A stretch of DNA of 10,168 nucleotides, from positions 1 to 10,168 of the forward strand of contig JAOZLI010000076.1 of NCBI GenBank assembly GCA_029934915.1, given 5' to 3'. The translations under genes were made by a program, and so were the position numbers. Below the pieces are notes generated by a model. It did not search any database. It saw only the letters and a list, made by a program, of their open reading frames with translations, and had not been told where the DNA came from. Positions 1-7,122 of the stretch are shown here, piece by piece; within the stretch, counting starts at the first letter, position 1; every line of letters starts with the position of its first letter. This stretch comes from Desulfocapsa sp. (GTDB taxonomy: Bacteria; Desulfobacterota; Desulfobulbia; Desulfobulbales; Desulfocapsaceae).

Positions 1-40
1 CAGCGGACAGAATAGATGGAGCAAATTGTATCTCTAACAT
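1..40 (-). CDS. rpe: Ribulose-phosphate 3-epimerase, N-terminal fragment (cut by window edge)
   Basis: Only the first 13 codons are present: the reading starts at the ATG whose complement lies at 38-40 and gives MLEIQFAPSILSA. The APSILSA stretch matches the first beta strand of ribulose-phosphate 3-epimerase (typically IAPSILSADF), the pentose-phosphate and Calvin-cycle enzyme that interconverts ribulose 5-phosphate and xylulose 5-phosphate. A strong ribosome binding site (GAGGAAA, complement at 43-49) lies three bases upstream of the ATG, and the start is only 13 bases after the dprA stop, so it is almost certainly translated from the dprA transcript. The identification rests on a short but characteristic motif. 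Everything past residue 13 lies outside the window. Confidence 0.72.
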   Translation of the reverse strand, partial: MLEIQFAPSILSA

Positions 41-53
41 GGTTTCCTCATAA

Positions 54-1166
54 TTAATTAAGTCTTCGGATCTCGTCGCCAGGCAACATTTCAATCAAAC
101 CTTCCAACTCAAGAAGCAATAACAATTCAGTCACTTTTGCCGCTTTAAGACCAGATCCCGCAATCAATTCATTTCTCGAAGTGGGGTAAACATCAAGCAT
201 ATTGAGCAGTTTTTCAGCATCCGGGTCGAGGACAACATCTGACAAACCATTTTGTTCAACACCCACGGAAGCGAGACCTTCCCCACCAAGTTCAACGAAT
301 ATATCTTCAGCTGATTGTACTAACTTTGCGCCCTGTTGCAATAGCCAATGTGAACCAGAGCTTTTAAAAGAATCGATTTGTCCGGGAACGGCAAACACTT
401 CCCGCCCCTCATCAAGTGCCATTCCTGCAGTTATAAGCGAACCTGATTTTTTTGCCGCCTCCACCACCACAACCCCACGGCTTATTCCTGCGATAATTCG
501 ATTACGAGCAGGGAAACGAAAGCCATCCGGGCGGGTTCCCAGTGGATATTCGGTAAGCAAAAGCCCTTTCTTCCGGATTTTATCAAACAATTTTGAATGG
601 AGACGAGGGTAAACAACATCAAGACCACAGCCCAGCACGCCAATGGTATTACCCTGCACAGACAGAGCACCATTATGTGCTTCACCATCAACGCCAAGAG
701 CCAGGCCGGAAACCACGGTCAGGCCTGATTCTGCAATACGTTGTGCCAAAGTAAATGCCGTGCGTTTACCATAGGCGGTTGCTGCCCGGGAACCAACCAT
801 GGCAACACAGGAAGATTGCAGCAATTCGATATTACCCTGCACATAGATTACAGCAGGTGGATCTGCAATTTCTTTTAAAAGATTTGGATATTCAGGATCT
901 TCCGGACAAAGAGCGGTAGCACCACCAGAATGCAGACGTTGCAACAAGGCTTCTGCCTGCTGACGAAATGATGCGGGACGAGTAAGAGAGGAGAGGATAT
1001 TACTTCTGATGCCTTCCACCTGTTTGCCGCCTTTTTCACAGGCGGCAAACAACAGTGCAGGAGTAGTAAAACGTTGTATCAGCTGCTGAATGGTTTTATT
1101 CCCGAGGCCGGGCATAAAACTCAGAGCCATCCAGTCTATGACTGGGTTTTCTTTTTTTGTAACCAC
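54..1166 (-). CDS. dprA: DNA-processing protein DprA/Smf
   Basis: DprA binds incoming single-stranded DNA in the cytoplasm and loads RecA during natural transformation; it is also widespread in bacteria not known to be competent. The 370-residue protein has the full domain set: an N-terminal helical HhH/SAM-like part (about 12-60), the Rossmann-like Smf domain (about 85-290) with VGSR at 124-127, SGLALGVDGEAH at 153-164, GCGLDVVYP at 179-187, FPARNRIIAG at 218-227, SGSLITA at 241-247 and VFAVPG at 257-262, and a C-terminal winged-helix-like part (about 318-368). The length is normal for a three-domain DprA. The start is a GTG, because an in-frame stop lies just upstream (1176-1178) and the next ATG (codon 13) would cut into the first helix; no clear ribosome binding site precedes it. 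It begins 25 bases after the rpoD stop, which suggests translation by coupling or re-initiation on the rpoD message. Confidence 0.95.
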   Translation of the reverse strand: MVTKKENPVIDWMALSFMPGLGNKTIQQLIQRFTTPALLFAACEKGGKQVEGIRSNILSSLTRPASFRQQAEALLQRLHSGGATALCPEDPEYPNLLKEIADPPAVIYVQGNIELLQSSCVAMVGSRAATAYGKRTAFTLAQRIAESGLTVVSGLALGVDGEAHNGALSVQGNTIGVLGCGLDVVYPRLHSKLFDKIRKKGLLLTEYPLGTRPDGFRFPARNRIIAGISRGVVVVEAAKKSGSLITAGMALDEGREVFAVPGQIDSFKSSGSHWLLQQGAKLVQSAEDIFVELGGEGLASVGVEQNGLSDVVLDPDAEKLLNMLDVYPTSRNELIAGSGLKAAKVTELLLLLELEGLIEMLPGDEIRRLN

Positions 1167-1191
1167 ACTTTGAGGCTATTAGTACTAGCGC

Positions 1192-2802
1192 CTAATCGGT
1201 CATAAAAACCCGCAATTCATCGACACGGGTGGGATGTTTTAACTTCTTAATCGCCTGCGCCTCGATCTGACGAATACGCTCCCGGGTAACGGCAAAACAC
1301 TTACCCACTTCCTCGAGAGTATGATCACATCCGACATCGATCCCGTAACGCATACGTACGACCTTTGCCTCACGGGGTGACAGAGAAGCCATGACCTTAC
1401 TCAGGCACTCTTTCAGACTTTCAACCAAAGATATTTCATGTGGGCCAAGATTTGAACAATCTTCTATAAAATCACCAAGGTAAGTATCCTCATCTTCCCC
1501 GACAGGGGTATCAAGTGAGATAGCATCCTTGGCTGTCTTCAACGCGGCCTTCACCTTCTCAACATCCGTACCAAGCTGTTCGGCTATCTCCTCAGGAGAT
1601 GGTTCACGATTTTCATCACGAATAAAATCTTTGGAGACTCTGAGTAAACGATTAATGGTCTCTATCATATGAACAGGCAGACGAATGGTTCGTCCCTGAT
1701 CGGCAATCCCACGGGTGATAGACTGACGAATCCACCATGTGGCGTAGGTACTGAACTTATAGCCACGATGGTAATCAAATTTATCCACCGCTTTCATAAG
1801 GCCGATATTGCCTTCCTGGATTAAGTCAGGAAATTGCAGCCCACGATTAACAAATTTTTTGGAAACAGAAATAACCAAACGTAAATTTGCCCGAACCAGC
1901 GACTCTTTGGCATGCCTGTTAATGTCACGCCCCGTCTCCATCTCATGCAACGCCGCGTTAAGCGCCCGATAACCAAACCCAAGCCCCTCTTTCATCTGTG
2001 CCCCGATCTGGTATTCAATTTCTGCAGGGCTTAGTTCGGCCTGGCCATTCTCGGCACTTGCAAGTTTATGAGATTTCAACACCTCGACCCGCAAACGCCT
2101 GAATCGTTTCGACAACTCCTTCAGATTGGCGCCAACACCGTTAATACAGCGAGTGCACACAATCCTGCCGCTGAACAGAGACGCAACTTCTGCGCCAATC
2201 TTTTGCATTTCTTCAGCAATTGTTTCCGCTTTAGGAGGGTCATCGATGGCAGCCACAAAATCTTCCTGAAGACCTTGCCGTTTCTCATCCAGAGCAACAG
2301 CCTGATCTACTTTCTCAAGAAAAGCAGCTGTTTCTTCTTTGATAACGGCGGACTGTGTATCCTGGATACCACGAAGGATATTAAAAATCTTGATTCGATC
2401 ATCACGAAGCTCTTTGCCGACCTCCACCAAAGCTGGAACAGCTAATGGCGTGGCGAGAACTGCATCCTGAATACGAAGCAATCCTTCCTCCATCATACGA
2501 GCAAGCTCCAACTCTTCCTCATGCTTGAGGAGCGTCAACGTTCCCATTTCCCGCAAATAAATGGACATGGGATCGACAGCATGCTCCGCACGCTTGGACT
2601 GACTTCGAGCCAGACGGCGCTCACCCTTGCGACGATCAGTAAAAAACCCCTGTCGACGATCACCAACTTTTGGACTGCGGCGATCCCCACCAACTCCTTC
2701 CGGTAACCCCACGGAACGAATTTTCTCAGTGGAATCAAAAATTCCTGTCAGATCAGCAACGCCATCTGACGTTCCATTCGTTACTTCACTTCCATCAGCC
2801 AT
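1192..2802 (-). CDS. rpoD: RNA polymerase primary sigma factor RpoD (sigma-70)
   Basis: This is the housekeeping sigma factor that directs RNA polymerase to -10/-35 promoters. In the 536-residue protein, region 1.2 starts at [11 protein letters not shown] (77-87), a non-conserved region spans roughly 110-280, region 2 covers about 298-372 with the -10-melting segment [12 protein letters not shown] (353-364), region 3 follows, and region 4 holds [13 protein letters not shown] (475-487) and the -35-binding helix-turn-helix at 494-522 ([19 protein letters not shown]). The start is the ATG with complement at 2800-2802, chosen because AAGGGGAG stands a few bases upstream; a longer reading from a TTG at 2880 has no such site and would cover the promoter. 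Region 1.1 is not recognisable: residues 1-76 are Gly/Asp-rich and then basic, with DRR at 40, 48 and 56 and ERR at 61. It lies between dnaG and dprA, as in the macromolecular synthesis operon. Confidence 0.96.
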   Translation of the reverse strand: MADGSEVTNGTSDGVADLTGIFDSTEKIRSVGLPEGVGGDRRSPKVGDRRQGFFTDRRKGERRLARSQSKRAEHAVDPMSIYLREMGTLTLLKHEEELELARMMEEGLLRIQDAVLATPLAVPALVEVGKELRDDRIKIFNILRGIQDTQSAVIKEETAAFLEKVDQAVALDEKRQGLQEDFVAAIDDPPKAETIAEEMQKIGAEVASLFSGRIVCTRCINGVGANLKELSKRFRRLRVEVLKSHKLASAENGQAELSPAEIEYQIGAQMKEGLGFGYRALNAALHEMETGRDINRHAKESLVRANLRLVISVSKKFVNRGLQFPDLIQEGNIGLMKAVDKFDYHRGYKFSTYATWWIRQSITRGIADQGRTIRLPVHMIETINRLLRVSKDFIRDENREPSPEEIAEQLGTDVEKVKAALKTAKDAISLDTPVGEDEDTYLGDFIEDCSNLGPHEISLVESLKECLSKVMASLSPREAKVVRMRYGIDVGCDHTLEEVGKCFAVTRERIRQIEAQAIKKLKHPTRVDELRVFMTD

Positions 2803-2853
2803 ATTTCTCCCCTTCAGGCCAATTTTTGCACTTCCCTTCTTCTCCACTCGCAT

Positions 2854-2880
2854 AGTATAGCAAACGGACTTGATATTCAA
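2854..2880 (-). promoter_or_regulatory. Candidate internal promoter for rpoD (extended -10)
   Basis: On the minus strand, TATACT (complement 2854-2859) is preceded by TG plus one base, giving the extended -10 TGCTATACT. A TTGAAT -35-like box (complement 2875-2880) lies 15 bases upstream, which is short, but an extended -10 tolerates a poor -35. The DNA just upstream (about 2885-2925) is very A/T-rich and could act as an UP element. Transcription would start near 2847, leaving about 45 bases before the rpoD ATG. It lies in the 217-base dnaG-rpoD gap (2803-3019), where no gene and no clear terminator hairpin were found. It would allow rpoD to be expressed independently of dnaG. Confidence 0.5.
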
Positions 2881-3019
2881 TCTTTTCGGTCTAAATAATT
2901 AAAAAAATAGGAGTTTTTATATCCAAAGAATGACGACGGGGGGAACAAAACAAACAAATCACGCTAAATATGTTTTAAATTTCAGCACACTAAATCAACT
3001 CATTACATACTAAAACAAT

Positions 3020-4858
3020 TTACTCAAAAACCACATTTTTTTTACGAAGATTCTGTAACTCCTGACTAACTTTAACCTTTTCGAGCGCATACTTACATTG
3101 GCCCTCATAGTCATTTTCGCTTTTACATCTGAAGATCTCCTGCTCCAGAACCTTGGATTTCTGTATCAAATCCTCCCGTTCAAGCTTGGCCAGCAAATCT
3201 TTTATTTCACCATCAGTGCCCTGATAGGAGAGCCCCGTATTGTCAACGGAAGAACTAAGCAAGATATCAGAAACAAACAGGCGCTCCCCTCCCCGGGGCA
3301 GCGTATCTAAAAGATCCTCCGGCGTCACTTCGTCAGAATTCCTTAATAAAGCCCCAAGTTGCAGCAGTAACACCTCACCGATAGTACCACTGAGATACGC
3401 CCTGAGCCCAGCATGTTCAAGCTTAGGAACGGCATCAGGATAAAGTACAATATGGCTGACTATTCTCTTCTGAGATGCAGTCAGCGGAGTTAACTGCTCA
3501 TGTTTCTGCTCTTTTTCGTGAGAAAGAGGAGGAGAAATAGCAACCGGCGCAGAAGGCTTTGGCACCACCATGGCAGCACCAAGATCGTCTGCTGAAACAC
3601 CAACAGTCTCGCTGAAATGTGACAGCATAAGCGAACGCTGCAAGGACGTCTTTGCCGCCTTAAGAAGAGGCTGCAGCTCCTTCATGATACGGTTCTTGCC
3701 ATCAAAGGTCAGACCATGCTCTTCCACCAGTTGCTGCAAAGTAAATTCGGGAAGCGGCATGGCAGCGGCAAGAAGATCCTCCAGTTTCGCCAAGCCCTTT
3801 TCACGAATAAAAGTATCAGGATCATGTCCTTCCGGCAACAAAGCCACTTTGCCTGCAAATTCTTCTGCTAAAAACAGTGGGACAGAACGCATGGCTGCTT
3901 TTACACCAGCAACATCTCCGTCAAAAAGCAATACACATTCTTCTGCGTAGCCCTTTAAGAGCTGCAACTGTTGCACTGTCAGTGCCGTACCAAGTGGTGC
4001 GACAACATTGGAGCAACCGTGAACGACCAAAGAAACCAGATCGAAATTTCCTTCAACCAGAATCACCTGTTTGCTTCGCCTGATTGCATCACCCTGCTGA
4101 TACAACCCCAAAAGAGAAGCAGATTTGTTAAAAATAATGCTTTCAGGTGAATTCATATATTTGGGCTGCCCCTCTCCAATAATTCGGCCGCCAAAACCCA
4201 GGACTTTCCCCTGCCTATCATAGATGGGAAAAAGAACCCTGTCCCGAAAGCGGTCATAGGTACCGCCCTTTTCTTTCTTCACCAGAAGACCAAGATCGAT
4301 GGCTATCTGATGCTCCTCTCCTTTCAACCGACTCCCCAGAAAATCCCACCCACCACTCTCCGGTGCAGGGGCATACCCTAGACCAAACTGTTTCTGGATG
4401 TTGAGCGGGATACCACGTTTTTCCAGGTATTGTCTGGCTGTTTTTGCCAAGCCATTGTTATGCAGGCAATCTTTCCAGATAGAAACGACCTTCTCATTCA
4501 CCGCATACATCAACTTCCGGCGTCTGTTTTTTTCCTGTTGCTCCGGAGACATTGGTCGTTCAGGAATCTCGACATGATAACGTCTGGCCAGATCCTTCAT
4601 GGCAGTGGGAAAATCAAGATGGTGATATTTCATCTGAAATGCAAAGACATCACCGGAGGCACCACAACCAAAACAGTGAAAAAATTGTTGTCCGGGATGC
4701 ACCGAAAAAGAGGGCGTCTTTTCATTATGAAAGGGGCAGCAGCCAAGAAAACGCGTGCCTGCCTTTTTAAGATCCACGTGCGCCCCAATGACCTGAACAA
4801 TATCGGCCTGTTCTTTTATTCTGGCCGGCAGATCATCATCAAATTCAGTATATCCCAT
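3020..4858 (-). CDS. dnaG: DNA primase DnaG
   Basis: DnaG makes the RNA primers for lagging-strand replication, working with the replicative helicase DnaB at the fork. The 612-residue protein has the normal length and order: a CHC2 zinc finger with ligands C41, H44, C62 and C65, an RNA polymerase core whose N-terminal part includes the basic-aromatic motif around RDRVLFPIYDRQGKVLGFGGR (205-225), and a TOPRIM fold with the catalytic E269 in EGNFD (269-273) and the metal-binding D313 and D315 in DGD. The C-terminal third is poorly conserved and helical, as expected for the DnaB-binding domain. TOPRIM carries EGNFD where EGYMD is common; the acidic residues are intact, so activity is expected. 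The ATG at 4858 is preferred over an in-frame TTG at 4873, because AGGAAA lies eight bases upstream of the ATG. It is the first gene of the leftward operon. Confidence 0.97.
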   Translation of the reverse strand: MGYTEFDDDLPARIKEQADIVQVIGAHVDLKKAGTRFLGCCPFHNEKTPSFSVHPGQQFFHCFGCGASGDVFAFQMKYHHLDFPTAMKDLARRYHVEIPERPMSPEQQEKNRRRKLMYAVNEKVVSIWKDCLHNNGLAKTARQYLEKRGIPLNIQKQFGLGYAPAPESGGWDFLGSRLKGEEHQIAIDLGLLVKKEKGGTYDRFRDRVLFPIYDRQGKVLGFGGRIIGEGQPKYMNSPESIIFNKSASLLGLYQQGDAIRRSKQVILVEGNFDLVSLVVHGCSNVVAPLGTALTVQQLQLLKGYAEECVLLFDGDVAGVKAAMRSVPLFLAEEFAGKVALLPEGHDPDTFIREKGLAKLEDLLAAAMPLPEFTLQQLVEEHGLTFDGKNRIMKELQPLLKAAKTSLQRSLMLSHFSETVGVSADDLGAAMVVPKPSAPVAISPPLSHEKEQKHEQLTPLTASQKRIVSHIVLYPDAVPKLEHAGLRAYLSGTIGEVLLLQLGALLRNSDEVTPEDLLDTLPRGGERLFVSDILLSSSVDNTGLSYQGTDGEIKDLLAKLEREDLIQKSKVLEQEIFRCKSENDYEGQCKYALEKVKVSQELQNLRKKNVVFE

Positions 4859-4913
4859 AAAAATTTCCTGCAATACGAAAGGTGCAACACCAAAAAGTTA
4901 AAAGACAACACTC

Positions 4914-4996
4914 ACCATGAAGTGCATGAAGAACATGAAGTTAAAGGACTGATTGGTTGTCGTTCTTCTCTTCATGCCCTTCGTGCGCTTCATGGT
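4914..4996. repeat. Palindromic intergenic repeat built from 9-base CATGAAG units
   Basis: The left arm (4914-4940) is three consecutive 9-base units, each two variable bases followed by CATGAAG. The right arm (4970-4996) is the inverted version, CTTCATG/CTTCGTG/CTTCATG with two variable bases between units. The 27-base arms pair with four mismatches around a 29-base loop, so the whole can form one large hairpin in DNA or RNA. One strand reads as THHEVHEEHEV, a spurious peptide that I recall being common where this type of interspersed repeat occurs in Desulfobacterota and other bacteria. It lies in the 5' leader region of dnaG and could be transcribed with it. Confidence 0.75.
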
Positions 4997-5080
4997 TAAA
5001 TAGGTTTTTACGAATCCATCAATATTCGTTTACGATATCTACATTAACTGATAAAGTCTATAGAGAGATAGAATGTAGCA

Positions 5081-5220
5081 TACTGCGTACTGATTTTAAA
5101 ATGAGAATATCGATCGGAATAAAAGACGACCGCTTGAAGGTTTTCTCCTTCTACGGTTCGACATTCCTTGTTCGACATTCGATATTCGCCTTTGCCTTTT
5201 TGATATTCATCTTTAAAAAT
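5081..5220. repeat. Second imperfect palindromic intergenic element with internal direct repeats
   Basis: A large imperfect inverted repeat: GAATATCGA (5105-5113) is matched perfectly by TCGATATTC (5179-5187), and a central hairpin pairs 5129-5140 with 5147-5157 around a 6-base loop. The right half carries two direct copies of TTCGACATTC (5157-5166 and 5171-5180) and two GATATTC copies (5181-5187, 5202-5208). The left edge carries TACTG twice (5081-5085 and 5088-5092). The make-up differs from the neighbouring coding DNA and resembles short interspersed elements that I remember from the same bacterial groups. Whether the TACTG pair and the A/T-rich ends belong to it is uncertain. It has no transposase and no obvious target-site duplication. 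Confidence 0.55.
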
Positions 5221-5280
5221 TAAAAAAATGTAGTTCCCTATACCTTTAAAATATCTAGAACCGAAAACGGAGGTGTCCTG

Positions 5281-5997
5281 ATGGAAGATTTTGCCCAATC
5301 CCTGGCCTTTGAAATAAAAAAAGATATTGCTGAACGCTACTTTGGTTTTCGGAAAATCATTGAAGAGGACTCCAGCGATTACCAGCAGGAAGTCATTGAT
5401 TCTGCCCTTAGCCTGGAAACAGAAATTGGCTTTGACCTGCTCCGTATCTATTCACTCTTACAAAAAGACACACTCATCCATCGCTTCTACGAACTCACAG
5501 GACTGGGTGAAGTCCTCTTTTTTGATTCCTACGTAAGCACTTCCCCAACCATCCGCAAACGCCTTTTTGAAAACCTGCAGGTTCGTGGTTTCTTTAAAAA
5601 AGCGCAATTTCAAAATATGTTTTTTGATATCTACCAGACCCTGTATGAACACGTGGAAAACTACAGGACACGAATTGCCGCACTGATAGAAGACCATGAA
5701 GTAATCGAGGAAGAAATCAAACTATTTTACCAAAAGAACGACATCAGTGGAATCATGCTGTTCCTCCGTGACCTTGACGGGGACGCATCTACTGCCGGCA
5801 CCATGTCTGGGGGTATGAGCAACGGCGGCACAATCAGCATGGAAACGAAAATGCGCATGCACGCTCCAGACTCTGTGGAAAAAATACTCCCTGTCCTGCC
5901 CTCTATTCCAACAGCTTCGGCAATTCGGTCTAAGCTTAAAGCCCTTACAGAAGAAGCTCACAACTTACAACCCGAACTCGATCTGAACTATCTTTGA
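5281..5997 (+). CDS. Uncharacterised 238-residue protein, mostly helical
   Basis: I do not recognise this protein. The start is well supported: GGAGGT (5269-5274) lies six bases before the ATG. Residues 1-155 look alpha-helical and acidic, with alternating charged and hydrophobic patches (for example 31-75 and 110-155) and a possible coiled coil at about 120-155; there is no signal peptide, membrane segment, cysteine pair or known catalytic motif. A low-complexity linker rich in Gly, Ser, Thr and Met (about 167-187) separates this from a short C-terminal part (190-238) with a Pro-containing helix-breaking stretch and a final amphipathic helix. A cytoplasmic soluble protein is likely. It is divergent from dnaG and followed, after 149 bases, by the GGDEF gene on the same strand; a shared function is not shown. 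Composition gives no sign of recent transfer. Confidence 0.8.
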   Translation: MEDFAQSLAFEIKKDIAERYFGFRKIIEEDSSDYQQEVIDSALSLETEIGFDLLRIYSLLQKDTLIHRFYELTGLGEVLFFDSYVSTSPTIRKRLFENLQVRGFFKKAQFQNMFFDIYQTLYEHVENYRTRIAALIEDHEVIEEEIKLFYQKNDISGIMLFLRDLDGDASTAGTMSGGMSNGGTISMETKMRMHAPDSVEKILPVLPSIPTASAIRSKLKALTEEAHNLQPELDLNYL

Positions 5998-6069
5998 CAA
6001 GCAGTTAGAATAGCAGGAAAAATAAACCCTCATTATGTAGACAAAGATTCCTTACAAATACGATTCTAT

Positions 6070-6099
6070 TTGCTTTTTATATGTCAAAAGCCATATACT
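6070..6099 (+). promoter_or_regulatory. Candidate sigma-70 promoter for the GGDEF-HDOD-UbiB cluster
   Basis: TTGCTT (6070-6075) and TATACT (6094-6099) are spaced by 18 bases. The -10 matches five of six consensus bases and the -35 four of six. Transcription would start near 6106, about 40 bases before the ATG at 6147. The site lies in the 149-base gap after the 238-residue gene, so it would separate the signalling cluster from that gene. No obvious operator was seen around it. Confidence 0.4.
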
Positions 6100-6146
6100 G
6101 AACCTGACAATGATATTTCCAGATCCCCCTCAACAGATCCGCAACG

Positions 6147-7094
6147 ATGACAATCGACACAATTATTATATATCACTCAAACACAGACAGCAGCAAAACG
6201 ATAGCGTCGCAAATTTCTGAGATATCAGACGATATCGTTACAATAGAAGCGGGATCGGCTGAAGAGGTAAAACAACTCTGCGCTGAATACAATTGTTCCC
6301 TGCTACTGATTGAAGCAGATCTTAACACACAAAACCAGTCAATCTCAGCACAGCTGCCGGACGACACGGCCATACTGATCCTCGCACACGAAGAACAAAT
6401 TGAAGATTCTATTCGCGACGCGTCCTCCCTCTCCAGAAACTACTCTGTAGTAAGTGCCTCATCCCCAGTGTTGCTTCTACAACACTACGTGCAGATCTTA
6501 CTCAAACAACGAAACATGAGCCTGGAACTTCTCCGTAGCAGAGCAACAATCCACGAATTAACGGAACAGTTGGCCAGCAAAAAACAATCACTCCACACAC
6601 AGCAGCATTATCTTGATATTTTGGCTGAACGGGACGGCCTGACAGGCCTTTATAATCGCAAACAACTGTCAAACATTCTGCAGAGAGAATTTCAACGAGC
6701 CATAGAATTGGATACAGATCTGTCGTTGCTGATTATGGATATCAATGGTTTCAAGGAGACGAACCGGAAGCATGGTCACCTCTTTGGTGATTTTGTCCTC
6801 AATGAAATTGCAGCAAGACTCACATCCAACACCAGGGATTCGGATCTCTGCTTTCGCTTTTCCGGGGGTAATTTTATCATCCTTCTTCTCCAGTCAGACA
6901 TTACTCATGCCCGGCAGGCGGCGAAAAAGCTCGTCGGATGTTGCTCTGAGAAGCCATTCAACAATGGTCAAACAGTGAAGAAAGTAACCATTTCCATCGG
7001 GGTTTCTTCTCTTTGTGATTCCAAACCGGAAACACCTGAACAACTCATCAATATGGCTGACAGGGCCATGTCACAAAGCAAAGCAGAGAAATAG
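6147..7094 (+). CDS. Receiver-like/GGDEF-domain protein with degenerate active site
   Basis: GGDEF domains make the second messenger c-di-GMP from two GTP molecules. This 315-residue soluble protein has an N-terminal alpha/beta part (about 1-120) that looks like a degenerate response-regulator receiver, with SLLLIEADL (51-59) where the phospho-acceptor strand would be. Next comes a coiled-coil-like linker (about 122-160) and then a GGDEF domain starting at DGLTGLYNR (163-171). The metal-binding Asp in MDINGF (D198) and the GH...GD region (210-215) are kept, but the signature GG(D/E)EF is replaced by SGGNF (239-243), so cyclase activity is doubtful. The inhibitory I-site RxxD is intact as RDSD (230-233), exactly five residues before the signature. 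A c-di-GMP receptor role is the best inference. No good ribosome binding site precedes the ATG. It is the first gene of a tight cluster with HDOD and UbiB genes. Confidence 0.88.
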   Translation: MTIDTIIIYHSNTDSSKTIASQISEISDDIVTIEAGSAEEVKQLCAEYNCSLLLIEADLNTQNQSISAQLPDDTAILILAHEEQIEDSIRDASSLSRNYSVVSASSPVLLLQHYVQILLKQRNMSLELLRSRATIHELTEQLASKKQSLHTQQHYLDILAERDGLTGLYNRKQLSNILQREFQRAIELDTDLSLLIMDINGFKETNRKHGHLFGDFVLNEIAARLTSNTRDSDLCFRFSGGNFIILLLQSDITHARQAAKKLVGCCSEKPFNNGQTVKKVTISIGVSSLCDSKPETPEQLINMADRAMSQSKAEK

Positions 7095-7122
7095 ACAATA
7101 CTTTATTGTGACAAAGCAAAAT

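Larger units (their letters stand above)
4859..5280. other. Divergent non-coding gap between dnaG and the 238-residue gene
   Basis: This 422-base stretch separates the leftward dnaG operon from the rightward genes. It contains two unrelated palindromic repeat-like elements (4914-4996 and about 5081-5220, listed separately) and a small perfect 6-bp inverted repeat (ACGAAT at 5010-5015, ATTCGT at 5024-5029). Readings through it are built from the repeats and are not believable proteins. I could not find a convincing -35/-10 pair for dnaG, although its promoter must lie here or farther right. On the plus strand, TAAAAT at 5247-5252 is a possible -10 for the next gene but has no good -35. No rpsU gene is present. 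Confidence 0.7.

Noticed and set aside
202..612. 136-codon reading antisense to dprA
   Set aside because: The opposite strand is an unmistakable DprA; composition and lack of motifs show a shadow frame.
2803..2880. 26-codon N-terminal extension of RpoD from a TTG
   Set aside because: No ribosome binding site, and it overlaps a good promoter; the internal ATG has a strong site.
4430..4999. 189-codon plus-strand reading across the start of dnaG and the repeat
   Set aside because: Antisense to a clear primase gene. Its tail (THHEVHEEHEV) is just the translated 9-base repeat, and there is no ribosome binding site.
4997..5060. dnaG promoter
   Set aside because: TTGATG on the minus strand has only poor -10 candidates at unsuitable spacing; nothing convincing enough to list.
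4957..5298. Readings of 84-88 codons on both strands in the divergent gap
   Set aside because: They consist of translated palindromic repeat sequence, lack ribosome binding sites and resemble spurious proteins that arise from such repeats.
6055..6080. Terminator-like stem CAAATA/TATTTG followed by a T-run
   Set aside because: Six-base A/T-rich stem is too weak, and it overlaps the better-supported promoter -35.
7015..7122. 36-codon extension of the HDOD protein into the GGDEF gene
   Set aside because: Low-complexity, basic, no family similarity and overlaps the GGDEF coding end; the ATG at 7123 starts just before the domain.
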